Origin: Colias croceus
Lineage: Eukaryota; Arthropoda; Insecta; Lepidoptera; Pieridae
Reading direction: 5' to 3'
Length of the DNA: 64,000 nucleotides
Assembly: GCF_905220415.1 (NCBI RefSeq)
Contig: NC_059544.1
Span: forward strand, 1,304,501-1,368,500
This document shows, piece by piece, positions 12,697 through 23,342 of the stretch (position 1 is its first letter; each line of letters opens with the position of its first letter). Position numbers and translations under genes: made by a program. Below the pieces are notes generated by a model. That model saw only the letters and a program-made list of their open reading frames with translations. It made no database searches and had not been told where the DNA came from.

Positions 12697-15600
12697 CTAG
12701 AAGGTGGTACACGCATTGCCGTCGAACTCTAGGTTACCGGGTGGGGCCTCTTCATCAGCTAGAGAGCCGCGCCAAGCGTTGTAGAGCGTTGGTAGGAAGT
12801 CCGTGAACATGGGTGCGGTGTATGTGGCCTTGTTCGAGCGGACTGTCTGCAATTTAGAAAGAAATACACACGTTAGAAGATAACTATGGACTTTCTTGCC
12901 GATTCGTACATACTGCTTTCCGAATCGGTGGTAAATGTTAAAAAAATGTTATGACGATTCAAAAGTGCTTTCATAAGAAGTCTAATTGAATAAATAAATG
13001 TTTGAGTTACTTTTAAAAAAGATGAATGATATGCTACGAATGGTACGCCTTCTATTTGACAAAGCCTGATTTTCTGAATGTGCATACAAACAACCTTAAT
13101 ATGATTATTCAAAAATATTACTGCAGAAATAATATTTGTAGTGCAAAAAAGGGTATGGCAAAGATGAATTTAGTATAAGTTCTACTTTGAATGTTAAATG
13201 ACAAATTTTTAACAAGAAATGACACAAAATTTAAAGTACCAAACAAATCATAGAACCTTAGAATCTGATTTGCGACAGTTTACTAAACTGTCTCAAATCA
13301 GATTATGATCACGTACATAATTATGAATTAAATTAAACAGAACAACGTAGGTAACAAATATATTTCCAAATAAACAAGTCTGAAGAATCTTTATTGGGGA
13401 TTAAATATATTATTATAGAAGCCAAAAACAAAATTCTAATCATATGACGAAAAAGTGGAAATAAACTGATTATTTCGCAATCTAATTCAAATCCCGTATG
13501 GTCTAGTGGCTAGGATACCTGGCTTTCACCCAGGAGGCTCGGGTTCGATTCCCGGTACGGGAAAAACTTTTTAATTTATAATTTATATTTTGTTATAAGG
13601 AGAAGGATCTTATGAAAGAAAACGTCAATTTGCGCCTGAAAATTAAGAAATTGGAAAAACTTTTACGGCTACGTATTTGACAATTTGCAAGAAGACCAAC
13701 GACCCAGAAGAAGAACAACGTTTGTTGGGTCAGCTAGTAAAAAAAATACCTTTTCAAGCCCAGTAAAATCGGGTCCAAAATGCCGTCTCGGCATCCAAAT
13801 TTTGATGTCTTTATCCAATCCACTCGTCGCCATGATGGGGAACCGCGGGTGAGGTTCGATGCAATTTACCTGTAAGAAGTTATTATTGTTATTATTTAAA
13901 AAAGACGTGTGTCACTCGGGGACTGCCGCGGTAAAGCTATTGCATGCTATGCCTTCAAGCCACACCTCCGCCCGTCGGAGTGGGGAGCGTGAGGTTTTTT
14001 CGTTACGGAATTTCTCGATTCAGTCCCCGCGCTCAAGGCCCGCGATAGAAGCTATGCAATAGCTTAATAAATGTATGTCCCTTATTTCAGGGTAAGAGAA
14101 AATTAAAATGGGTCTATGAACGATGGCCGTATAGACAAATACTTATATTTTGGATAATATTTATAATCATGAATATTACACACATATAGAGGGTAACTTG
14201 GATTAACACATTGGATAGGTTTTATCCCGGAAATCCCACGGGAACGGGAACTGTGCGGGTTTTTAGTGTATTCAGTTAAATATAACTCACCACACCGTTC
14301 TGGTCGCCTTCCGCCCACTGCACTATCGCCTCCGAGTGCTTCTCCCATATGTAGATGTGGGCACAATCCGAACCAGACCCTATAATATAATTATTACTAG
14401 ACTATACAGGTAAATATAACTCACCACACCGTTCTGGTCGCCCTCGGCCCACTGCACTATCGCCTCCGAGTGCTTCTCCCATATATAGATGTGGGCACAA
14501 TCCGAACCAGACACTATGTACTCGCTTTTAGGGCCGAAGAAGGACACACCCTTGAACGTTGCGCTATTCCTGTGCCCGCTGTACTTGTGGCTGTACGTCT
14601 GTTTCAGGTCTGATGCGTCTCTGGAAGATAAATATATAAATATTTTTTTTGATAAAACATTTTAGATATAGGAATATTTTATTGAATAGTGAAACATACA
14701 TAATAATATGTTGATCTACCGGGTTTCCCATGTAATAATTTGCTGTTGGATAATTTATAATATTGTTGTTTTTTCTGTTTGTTGTATATATGTCGTGGTC
14801 ATATCGTAGATTTGATCATTTCATGATATGAGTGGCCATTTCACGAAATGGTCGCATATCGTGAAATGGCCAACATAGTTTGATCAGATCGTTAAATCGT
14901 CAACGTTTCACGATTTGGTCATCCACATTTGGTCAGATCGTATAAAATATAAAGAGTCCATAAAATATGAATGAATGAATGAAACATTTATTGACAACAA
15001 AGTATACAAGCCGCACAGAAACAGAAAAAAAAGTAAGAACAAAAACATGGTGAAAAAAAAAAACAAACTTAAAAACTAAAACAATATACCTATTACACAA
15101 TCAAAAACTTACAACCTAAAAATTAGATAAGTACTGTGCGGCAACGTCTGTTGTCAAAAGGGGCTTCTCAGTATAAAGCTGCAGTGACTTTTGAGTCAAC
15201 TAGCAACACTGATTTTCAGAAACCCCTATTGACGTACCTCTTCGTCGTAAATTCTTTGCTATGACTTTCTTCATAATGTTGTTATTAAACGAAAAATGAA
15301 TGCCATCTTATCACATAAACACAGAGCTTGCAGCGCCTCTACCAACGATTAATGTAACTATTTTACGATATGATCAAATAATTTTGATCATTTCATGAAA
15401 AAACCGTGCGTTAATTGGCCATATCGTGAAACGATTTCTTATCATTGATCTGCCCAAACCACATCATGATGTGGCCAAACTAAATTGGCCATTTCACGAT
15501 ATGCGACCATTTCGTGAAATGGCTACTCATATCATGAAATGATCAAATCTACGATATGACCACGACATATATATATTAAAACATTGAATTGAATATCACT

Positions 15601-18600
15601 TAATGTGAATATACTACGATTATTTTAAATCAGTCGATCCGTTTCCGAATTTGCTATTTGTTTATAATTATAAATACTTTCAAAACAAAAGTTGTGCAAT
15701 GAATGAAATAACTGTGATTTTAAAAAGTATTTGTGATTAATTTATTCCAAACTTTTGAAATAGATACTCATATAAAAACTTACTTGTCATACACATCCAG
15801 TTTGGCGTCGAACAGATAAATATCTTCGTCGTTATACGAGCCAAGTATTTCGGAGCCGTTGTAGTTGTACACCGCGCACGTCAAGTGCAACATGGAACGC
15901 ATGCGAACCGGTATCTGAGATATATGCATAAATATATATTATGGTCTTACCACAAAACAATTTAAAGACTGTCTAACTTTAAACCAGGGTTCTGTCACTT
16001 TAATAGTTGTCTCTGTGAAATACGACAAAACCAGATTGAAGAGAACCCGTGCTTAAAGTTAAGCCCTGTCTAAAGTTTTTTGTGGTAAGACAGAATTTAT
16101 TTAAAAAACAAACAAACACACGTTTTTTTGTTGATGCAGGATAATATATAATCTTATGAATTTATTATATTTTTAATTGTCACCGATCAATCCTTGATAA
16201 GTGTGCAAAGTTTGAATTTAGTCTGTCCATTTAAAGTAGGTGAAAATCGAGTCTATAGAGAGTCTACTACATGCAGTTTACATACAAACTTACAATCATA
16301 CATACAATATAAATTATGTATGACGTGTTCGTCCGTTATTATCTACAAAGCGACTGAACCAAATGTTAGAAAATGTAGCATAACATGCTAAATGCAATTG
16401 CATAATGTGCCAGTAACGGCTACTTCATTGTGCATTATGGTCACAAGAGTAGGCCTTGTTTGGCCTACAGTCCTAGGTAATCTATAGTCTGAGCTCACCC
16501 ATTTGTCTTGATCCCCACTCGCACGAACCTTATCAAAGTCCGCAGTGTAGAACAACATGGGTTTATCTGGCCGGCGGGTGTCGTACACCCGCAGGAACTT
16601 GTCGCGTCCGGCGACGAGCAGCTCGCGCGGACGCAGCGGGTTGCCGGCCACGCTGTACAGCGGGATGCCAATGTTGTCGTCCCGCACTGTAATCAACCTG
16701 TAGAGCAAAAGTAAAGATATAAAAAATGTGTGCGTGTACTAGTGTACTCATGTAAGTAGTGAAACTTCTTTATGACCCTATTTTTCAAAAAATAATTTAC
16801 TATACATATGCAACTTTACAGAAATACGTCGAATCACGCGTGGTAGGGATAAGAAAAAGATGGCGCGTAACGGAAAAATGTCACGCGTAACGAAAAAATG
16901 TTACACTAAATTTTTTTCCGACCCCGATAAAGAAGTTTCACTTCAAAAAATGAAGAATCTTAATTATAGGCTGACAGTACCTAATTCAGTTTGAGGAATA
17001 ATTTCTGTAATCGTTGTCTAGACATTATTTTAAAATTCAAATTATTCATTGATATGATTTTAATTTAAGTAAAAGCGTCGCTTTACAACGTTCTGAACGT
17101 TCGAGAACCTTCTAAACCGGTCTAGAACACGCGACATGAACGCGTCGCGCGTGCACGCTGCGTTTAAATGTCGAACCACAAACGTTCGAAACGTCTCGAA
17201 CATTGTCCTAGCCTTCCAGAAGCTTCTAGAACATTCTATAGCACATCACTCACTTGGAAGCGTGCTGTTCGCGCACATCACACCGCAGAACTATAGCATC
17301 TTCACCAGCGGATATGATAACGTGTGGTTCGTGCGCTGATACGAGTAACTTGTGTGCCGCGCGGCTATGGCTGCCGAGCTTGCGACGTGTGCCCGCACCG
17401 CCGCTTGATGGACAAGTGAGGAGGCGTATCTGAAAATTCATTAATTAGTTTTTATGTATTTATATACAACTTTATTCATTTATGTTATCTACACTAATAT
17501 TATAGAAGTGGAGAAGTTGACTGATATTTTTGTGAGGAACAAACACAAAATTATAAGTGAAGGATTTTTCAAAATCCGTTACAATTATGTTTTTCTATCT
17601 TTTTCTTCTTTTCTGTATTTGATTTTTAATTTTATAGCATTTAAATGCTTTATAAATCAAACATATTTAAAGTGTAGAAAAAAATTATCTTCTTCTTTGT
17701 TTGTTTTCTATGTGTGTGTTAAATAAAAGGTATATTAGATAGTAGCAGTTTATTAGATCCAGAGATTGTCCGCTACATTCTACTACCTGTATATTCTACA
17801 AAATGTAATTTCTTTATAATATGTATTAGTTTGTAACCTTTACTGTGAAATACATTACCTGTCCATCCCTCGCACAAGTAGCTATGTTCAACTGAGCACG
17901 CGAGTTCAAGTGGAGAAACTTGCTTTGAAACACATTCGATTTGTGTCCAGTTTTGAGAACTTGTATGGGTTTATTCCGAGCCCAATCCCACACAATAACG
18001 TTGGTATCATCTGATCCAGAAGCGAGTAGGTGACCTAGATAATAAAATATTTTCATTTTACAAGTACATATTGTGAATTGTCAAAAATTGAATAAATGTA
18101 AGAATTTTAACTAAAATAGATTTATTTACTGCTAATACATAAAATGATTTTCTAAATATTTTAAACTAGCTTTCCACCTGCAGCTTCCACCCGCTTTGTC
18201 TAAAACCTATTAAATTATATACCTAAAACCTTACTCTTGAATCACTATCTATTTAAAAAAACCGCATCAAAATCGGTTGCGTAGTTTAAAAGATTTAAGT
18301 ATACAAAGAGACATAGGGACACAGAAAGCGACTTTGTTTTATACTATGTAGTGATAATCAGAATGACTTGTAATAAAAATCAATAATCCATACCTTCTGG
18401 ATGAAAGTTAATAGAGTTCACGCAGCCCCTATGTTTACTGAGGAAATCTAATTTAGCCAACCTCTGCACCACATGCAGGGAGCCGCAGAACTTCTGTTCG
18501 AAGATCACATTCTCTTTAATAGTTTTCCCCCTCGGAAATGTCAGCCCCATTTCACGGTTTATCACCTCTGAAAATGGTTACTTAATGTTAGTATTAACTA

Positions 18601-19864
18601 TAATCTTCGGTATAATTGCTATATAAAAATATATTTTTTGTACAAAGAACTAAAAACTATTAAATAAAAAAAAAAAATTCCGATTCGGTTCACCCAGTCA
18701 AAAGTACTGAGGTAAGAACGACAAAAAAATACATTACAATTGAGCGCTCCTTTTTTTGAAGTTAAATTAAACAAGTAAAACTTAATGTTCTCTGGTTTTC
18801 CATTATATATACTTATTACATCACATTTGTTTATAATATCACTATAAACAAGTCTATTTTTATCTTTTAAGGAAGTGACATAGTAATATAAGTAAAAAAA
18901 AAGACACTAATCACCTCGTAGAATTGAATAATTATGTTTCGGTAGCGTCTTGAGCAGCACAGACGGTGTTCTAGTGAGATCAGATCTGTTCCTAGTTGAG
19001 CTGTTGTCGTTATTATCATTCGACAGTCCTTCATCACTGTCAGTTTCATTATCCAATGTGAGATCGAGAATGTTCTCATCGCTGTAATCGTTACTGCTAT
19101 CCATTGAACTACCAGAACTACTGTAACATACACGAAACAGTTATGAAATTACGTGATGCTAAATGTGTACTACTGAAGTTTTAGGCTTAATAGCTTAGCA
19201 GTTTAAGATAAGCTTTAATCACAAATAAGAAAACATACCCACAAAGTATGGTTAAAAAAAGGAAATTTAAGTTTATGCCAAGTTATTAATTTCACTAATA
19301 TAGAAAAATAACACACTTACGAGCTTGCAACTGAATAATTCGACGCCGTGGGGCTACTGCCTGATGTGTTGAAAACATATGGATCATCTGGCCTTTCTTC
19401 AGATGAGAAATCATCGGAGTCCCGTGAGGAGTTCCCATCAGAATCTCGATCTGGTGTTTTCCTTTTTCTGTAATTCCTACAGTGTCTTGGGCGTCGGATA
19501 TTGAGTAGGATTGCCCGGACATTGCTGCTACTGGACGGCGCTATGGTGACCACTTCGTTTAGAGGCTCAGCATTGGATGTTGCGCCACGCTCCTCGCTAC
19601 ATGTACTCTCAGATTTATCAGCTGATAGTCCACTATCCACATTATCTTCCTTGACATCAGTACTTGCCGAAGCTACACGAAAATTGTGATTAAAATAAAA
19701 TTTACGTCATAATATTCTGTTTCGAATATTGACAAGGAATACTCACCCCCTTCATTTAAACTATCTTGCGAACTTCCATCGTTTAATTTCAATTTCTTAC
19801 CCCCCTGTTTAGGGCTAACAGGAGAATCCTTAATTTCTTCGTCGCTTGGTGAATTATCTTCCAT
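12697..19864 (-). CDS. DCAF8: DCAF8-like WD40 protein (CUL4-DDB1 substrate receptor)
   Basis: Eleven coding exons join in phase: 19864-19747, 19672-19321, 19120-18915, 18567-18394, 18034-17859, 17429-17254, 16697-16499, 15914-15784, 14620-14425, 13869-13750 and 12846-12697, giving 665 aa. Residues 1-225 are acidic, Ser-rich and probably disordered, with a basic RKRK signal. A WD40 propeller follows (about 240-616) with the family phrases HRGCVNSINFHPEG, LASGSDD, GHKSNVFQ, SAGEDA, YNDEDIYLF, GPKSEYIVSGSDC and EPHPRFPIMATSGLDKDIKIW. DCAF8 proteins dock on DDB1 and present substrates to the CUL4 ubiquitin ligase; the Asp-x-Arg turns (CDVRE, YDTRR) are candidate DDB1-contact sites. Human DCAF8 is about 600 aa. 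The TAG at 12699-12697 is followed in frame by 21 more open codons (see findings). A duplicated partial copy of exon 9 lies at 14281-14378. Confidence 0.93.
13262..13304. repeat. Near-perfect hairpin, 21-bp arms
   Basis: The left arm 'aatctgatttgcgacagttt' continues through a one-base loop into its reverse complement, with one mismatch in 21. It lies in DCAF8 intron 10. It could be a MITE remnant; nothing shows that it is transcribed as a small RNA. Confidence 0.7.
13492..13563 (+). tRNA. tRNA-Glu (anticodon TTC)
   Basis: This 72-nt sequence folds as a standard cloverleaf. The acceptor stem TCCCGTA/TACGGGA is fully paired. The D arm is GGTCTAGTGGCTAGGATACC. The anticodon arm is CCTGGCTTTCACCCAGG with TTC at 13525-13527. 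The T arm contains GGTTCGATTCC, an intact box B, and one G-U pair closes the T stem. A run of five T residues at 13568 is a pol III terminator. The gene lies on the plus strand inside DCAF8 intron 10, antisense to the host gene. The fully paired stems argue for a functional gene rather than a SINE head. Confidence 0.95.
13898..14062 (+). repeat. Dispersed repeat, intact copy (about 165 bp)
   Basis: It starts near 'gacgtgtgtcactcggggac' and ends at 'ccgcgatagaagctatgcaa'. It lies just beside DCAF8 exon 10. A second copy in TARBP1 intron 5 is split: the left part is at about 29868-29925 and the right part ('gccttcaagccacacctcag' onward) at 35340-35455. This copy therefore shows what the split one looked like before insertion. 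There is no coding capacity; it is probably a SINE-like or non-autonomous element. Confidence 0.7.
14281..14378 (-). pseudogene. Duplicated 3' part of DCAF8 exon 9 with splice donor
   Basis: These 98 bases match 14415-14512 (offset 134 bp) with three differences. They include the last 30 codons of exon 9 and its GTGAGT donor. The differences (Ala GCG/GCC, Glu GAA/GAG, Tyr TAC/TAT) are all synonymous. The only nearby acceptor (TATAG|GG) would join in the wrong phase after a complete exon 9, so the copy is probably not used in addition to it. It may be a young tandem duplication or two alleles left side by side in the assembly. Confidence 0.75.
14785..15575. mobile_element. Non-autonomous element with ~90-bp terminal inverted repeats
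   Basis: The left end 'tatatatgtcgtggtcatat' (14785) matches the reverse complement of the right end (near 15556-15575). The pairing continues through 'cgtagatttgatcatttcat' and 'ggccatttcacgaaatggtc'. The arms are themselves rich in short palindromes (ATTTCACGAAATGG / CATTTCGTGAAATG). The centre contains an AATG-repeat tail at about 14965-15000. It is inserted in DCAF8 intron 8 and has no transposase. Confidence 0.8.
15944..16091. mobile_element. Short foldback MITE in DCAF8 intron 7
   Basis: The terminal phrases 'gtcttaccacaaaacaattt' and 'gtggtaagac' are inverted repeats, and the pairing continues through the 'actttaaaccagggttct' / 'agaacccgtgcttaaagt' blocks. Total length is about 148 bp, non-coding. 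Confidence 0.7.
16721..16947. repeat. Dispersed repeat of about 220 bp, copy 2
   Basis: This is the partner of 5883-6105, in DCAF8 intron 6. It is almost colinear with copy 1, with small indels (an extra 'acat' and 'aag'). Both copies sit in introns of genes transcribed on the minus strand and in the same orientation. Confidence 0.75.
17095..17112. promoter_or_regulatory. Heat-shock-element-like array, 4 units
   Basis: The sequence reads GAA-cg-TTC-ga-GAA-cc-TTC: four alternating nGAAn units with exact 2-base spacing, the binding pattern of heat shock factor trimers. It lies in DCAF8 intron 6, about 140 bp from exon 6. Function is inferred from the motif alone. Confidence 0.55.
17214..17236. 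promoter_or_regulatory. Heat-shock-element-like array, 5 units
   Basis: The sequence reads TTC-ca-GAA-gc-TTC-ta-GAA-ca-TTC: five perfect alternating units. It ends 18 bases from the donor end of DCAF8 exon 6 and lies about 100 bp from the 4-unit array. More GAAC/TTCG half-sites lie between the two. Confidence 0.55.
18166..18354. repeat. Degenerate retroposon tail in DCAF8 intron 4
   Basis: It begins 'ctagctttccacctgcagct' and includes 'aaaatcggttgcgtagttta' and 'acagaaagcgactttgtttt'. This is the same phrase order as other retroposon tails in the window, such as 20290-20515 and 44790-45003. Confidence 0.5.
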
Positions 19865-20289
19865 TTCGACTGACCTACGTCGATCTTATTTCGAATGAAA
19901 AAGCTTTTTACGACAGATATAAAAAATCAATCATAACTACTGAAGAAACAATGGATTTTTTAAATTCGTTTCTTAAATTTTGAAGCAACCAGATGGAAGG
20001 TAAAATTTTTGGAAAATTACTGATGGTCCAATGATATTCCCAGTACGACCAATAACTAGGTAGGTACCTATTTTGCCAAAAAAATGTTTTTCTCTATCTG
20101 ACTGCTCGACAATGTTGCTAGGTGAAATGTATATTTTTTCGATTGTGTGATTGTATGCCACTCTGGTAGCGATTATTTCCAATAGGTGTGCCAATAGGTA
20201 ATGGAAATAGACTTGAACAGGTCTTTGGTTCTATATTTAAATGAAAAAAAAGTGGAATAAAGTCACACTGGGGACCAAGAAGCTTATAT

Positions 20290-20515
20290 CTAACTACCTT
20301 TCCGCCTGCGGCTTCGCCAGCGTTTTCAAAGAAAAACCCGCATAGTTCCCGTTCCCGTGGGATTTCCGGAATAAAACCTAGCCTATGTTACTCGTGGATA
20401 ATGTAGCTTTCGAACGGTGAAAGAATTTTTTAAATCGGTCCAGTAGTTTATGAGCCTATTCATTACAATCAATCAAACAAACAAACAAATTTTTCCTCTT
20501 TATAATATTAGTGTA
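20290..20515 (+). repeat. Degenerate retroposon tail
   Basis: It starts 'taactacctttccgcctgcg' and runs through 'gttcccgttcccgtgggatt', 'atcggtccagtagtttatga' and 'tttataatattagtgtag'. It is closely similar to 44790-45003 in SWT1 intron 10. This is a common 3'-terminal motif of moth non-LTR elements. Confidence 0.6.
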
Positions 20516-20680
20516 GATCATAGAGGAAGGATGTATAACTGAGATAGAGTGGCTACTCTGTGGTAATAAGTGCATGTATGGAACGTGCTGCCATCTGCAA
20601 CTTTGTAGGATAACTAATGCTTTAAAGGGGTATATATATATATATAGCTATGCAGTATGCATATCGACATTTAGCACCAG

Positions 20681-20800
20681 ATATGGAGCGAAAGTATATT
20701 TACAAAAATATTACTAACACCAAGAAAAGCGTCGTTTTCGTGACAACACTCTTTTTGTGGCGTTAGTAATATTTTTGTAAACATACTCTCACTCCATAAG
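20681..20800. mobile_element. Small foldback MITE
   Basis: 'atggagcgaaagtatattta' and the following 'caaaaatattactaac' are repeated as a reverse complement ending at about 20797. The arms are about 40 bp around a 40-bp centre. No coding content. Confidence 0.65.
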
Positions 20801-20954
20801 TTGCCTTGTAAGTTGAGTAAATAATAAATAAGTAATGAGGGCAACCAGGGGTGAGAATAAAAAACAATTTCTTTAGCGGTATTCACGTTTATTAAATTGA
20901 AATTGAGATTTATATACTATACACTTGCTAAAACCTCTAAAATCTGCTAAAACC

Positions 20955-21002
20955 AAAAGCTTTAGTTATTTCAGTGCAGTCACTGAAATAACTAAAGCTT
21001 TT
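20955..21002. repeat. Perfect hairpin, 22-bp arms, 4-bp loop
   Basis: The arm 'aaaagctttagttatttcag' plus 'tg' is followed by CAGT and then by its exact reverse complement. It abuts the tail of the LINE fragment at 21009. It may be a MITE end or a transcribed stem; nothing here tells which. Confidence 0.75.
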
Positions 21003-21008
21003 GTTCTA

Positions 21009-21610
21009 AATAAATAAATAAATAAATCATTTATTGCATAAAAACATGGTACGTACAAAGATATTAAGATCAGAATTAAGGAACATTCATGTTTTTACTA
21101 TAACTATATACAATAATTATTATTAATTGACATTATGAATGAAAATGATTAGATATTTATAGTAAAAATACGAGTCAGGAGTATTGTCACTTAAAATTAG
21201 GTTATACATAAATCATTAGTCATACAGTCAATCATCAATATCATTATTTAATATTATTTAGACATTTTTCATATCATAAAGAAATTCATTTAGGTTGTAA
21301 AAACAATTCTCTAATAAGTATTTATTTAATTTATTTTTAAATCCTGGAAGAGGAACCCCTTGCAAGTCTTTTGGGATTTTATTAAATATCTGAATACCTA
21401 TATAAGGAACATTTTTTTTGTACAAAGTTAATTTATGCCTCGGTAAAAACAAATTGTTTGGATATCTTATTAATTTTCCAATTTCTTTATTAGTTTTAAA
21501 ATATTGAGGATGTTTTTTTATGAAAATACAAATTTCTTTGATATAAATACATGCAAGAGGCAGGATTCTCAAGTTTTTAAAAAGTTCTAATCTTAAATTC
21601 TAGTTTCTAG
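21009..21610 (-). mobile_element. 5'-truncated LINE, C-terminal fragment
   Basis: The minus strand encodes about 104 aa that I recognise as the C-terminal end of a class of moth non-LTR retrotransposon polyproteins: LRILPLACIYIKE, then PRHKLTLYKKNVPYIGIQIF, NKIPKDLQ and FKNKLNKYLLENCFYNLNEF. It ends in an AATA-repeat tail at about 21009-21030, as expected for a LINE 3' end. The 5' part is missing. Confidence 0.7.
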
Positions 21611-22049
21611 CGTGTTTTCTCCTCCGTTGAAAACTCATGATCACAACGTTCACAACAGTTAACAACAATAAAACAAGTAACAAAATAACAAAACAAAACT
21701 TAACCAAAACAAAAACTTAAAAGATAACCAGATATATTTAACAAAAACAATTAATGAGATAACCTCGAAATCGCATCAACGTCCGTCCGAAAGTTGAAAA
21801 CTATGGTTGACAATGACAGTCGCACATCATTACAAGATGGCGGCTTTTTTTTAATTTTAGTTATACCACTCATCGCCCGCGTCGCTGTCGTCTATGCGTT
21901 TACATGACAGTTTTGAGTGTGCCCCCCCTGGTGTAGATACACTCGAGATTTCAGTATGAACATTAACTTGTAACAAGAAAATATGACATTGAATGATGCC
22001 TGTATGTTTTTTTATCTCTTTCTGTGGGGGTGACCACACAGAACAGTAA

Positions 22050-22490
22050 AGCTGGGTATCGACTTCGCGCTCCTGGCGCGCGCGCCATGAATGACCACGC
22101 CGAGAGTGCGTTCCGCGGAGCGCGTTCCAAATAATTGAAGTATATCAACTAAGCGCGCCTGGCGCGCGTGGCAACCGTTCCAGTGTTTGACCGTTCATCA
22201 TGGAAGCTAGTCGTGTACGAGCAGCAGCAGCTTTTGTAATTATACACAGCATAATAAGAAAGAAAAAACAGAAACGAAAAGTGCGTTGGTGGATAAAAGA
22301 GCTGTATCGAAAAAGAATGCAGTATGGAGTGACACTTATTAGAGATATGCAGTTCGAAGTGATAGAAGACACAATAAAAAACTTCACTTCACTTTGGTTA
22401 TACATAATTATTATTGGTATCCATTTCACGCGGCTGGAGCGCGCGCCAATGTTCGATCGATTTTTGAATTATATTATATCCTGAAAAATA
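22050..22490 (+). mobile_element. Harbinger/PIF-like transposase N-terminal relic
   Basis: The frame 22200-22484 begins MEASRVRAAAAFVIIHSIIR and contains KKKQKRKVRWWIKELYRKR followed by an FTSL motif. This is the pattern at the N-terminus of HARBI1-type nucleases (basic run, WW/FW-Lys-x-Leu, then NFTR). The DDE catalytic region is absent, so it is a fragment. GC-rich flanks with GCGCGCGCC blocks on both sides may be remnants of the element's ends. It should not be called a host gene. Confidence 0.55.
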
Positions 22491-22746
22491 TTAGGTATGT
22501 TGAGTCGATAAATTAGGTACACCTTATTGCACAACAGATTTCCAAACATTGTGATCGTAATCATGATTAATTATAACTAATTAATTATAAAAAGGGCATT
22601 TAAAGCAGTCCCTAGACGATAATCCAAACAGGCCAACAAAATCAAATCTGAATACAAACAAAAAATACATTACATTACATTTTTTTGGTTTTTATGGCAT
22701 TCAAATGCTTTAATAAATATAAATTTATAAAGAATAGAAAAAATTC

Positions 22747-22826
22747 GATCACGAGGCGAGACTCGAACCCGCATCCTTCGCGCCATTCCGGGGCGGATGC
22801 CTAACCAACTCAGCCACTCGTGACCC
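22747..22826 (-). repeat. tRNA-like sequence, copy 1
   Basis: On the minus strand the 7-bp acceptor stem TCACGAG/CTCGTGA is intact. A box A-like TGGCTGAGTTGG and a box B GGTTCGAGTCT (GGTTCGAGTCC in the other copies) are present. The T stem GCGGG/CCCGC is intact except for one change in this copy. The anticodon arm is irregular, so this is more likely a tRNA-derived repeat head than a working tRNA. Further copies lie at about 23057-23136, 23916-23995 and, inverted, about 24000-24034. Confidence 0.6.
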
Positions 22827-23342
22827 GCCTGAAGAATCGAATTTATTCTATTCTTTCAGTTTAGTGTCTTAAAGGACACACCGCGCGCCATCTATTGAGA
22901 TGATTTAACAACCATCTCAACCAATATGAAGCACTTTTCAGTGAATACAATATTGTAACGATGGAACACGACCTTTTCTTGAATTTATATTTTTTTGGTT
23001 TTTATGGCATTCAAATGCTTTATAAATATAAATTTATAAAGAATAGAAAAAATTCGATCACGAGGCGGGACTCGAACCCGCATCCGTCGCGCCATTCCGG
23101 GGCGGATGCCTAACCAACTCAGCCACTCGTGACCCGCCTGAGCAATCGAATTTATTCTATTCTTTCAGTTTTATGTGTCTTAAGGGAAACACCGCGCGCC
23201 ATCTATTGAGATGATTTAACAACCATCTCAACCAATATGAAGCACTTTTCAGTGAATACAATATTGTAACGATGGGACACGACCTTTTCTTGAATTTATA
23301 TTTTTTTGGTTTTTATGGCATTCAAATGCTTTATAAATATAA

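Noticed and set aside
16508..16751. Frames overlapping DCAF8 exon 7 in other phases
   Set aside because: The true frame gives conserved WD40 text and matching splice phases; the others are shadows.
21258..21572. 104-codon minus-strand frame as a host gene
   Set aside because: It is the C-terminal end of a LINE polyprotein followed by an AATA tail.
22200..22484. 94-codon plus-strand frame as a host gene
   Set aside because: It matches only the N-terminus of a Harbinger-type nuclease and lacks the catalytic part. It is treated as a transposon relic.
22747..22826. Functional tRNA gene
   Set aside because: The anticodon arm does not fold properly and the sequence is part of a tandem repeat, so it is listed as tRNA-like only.
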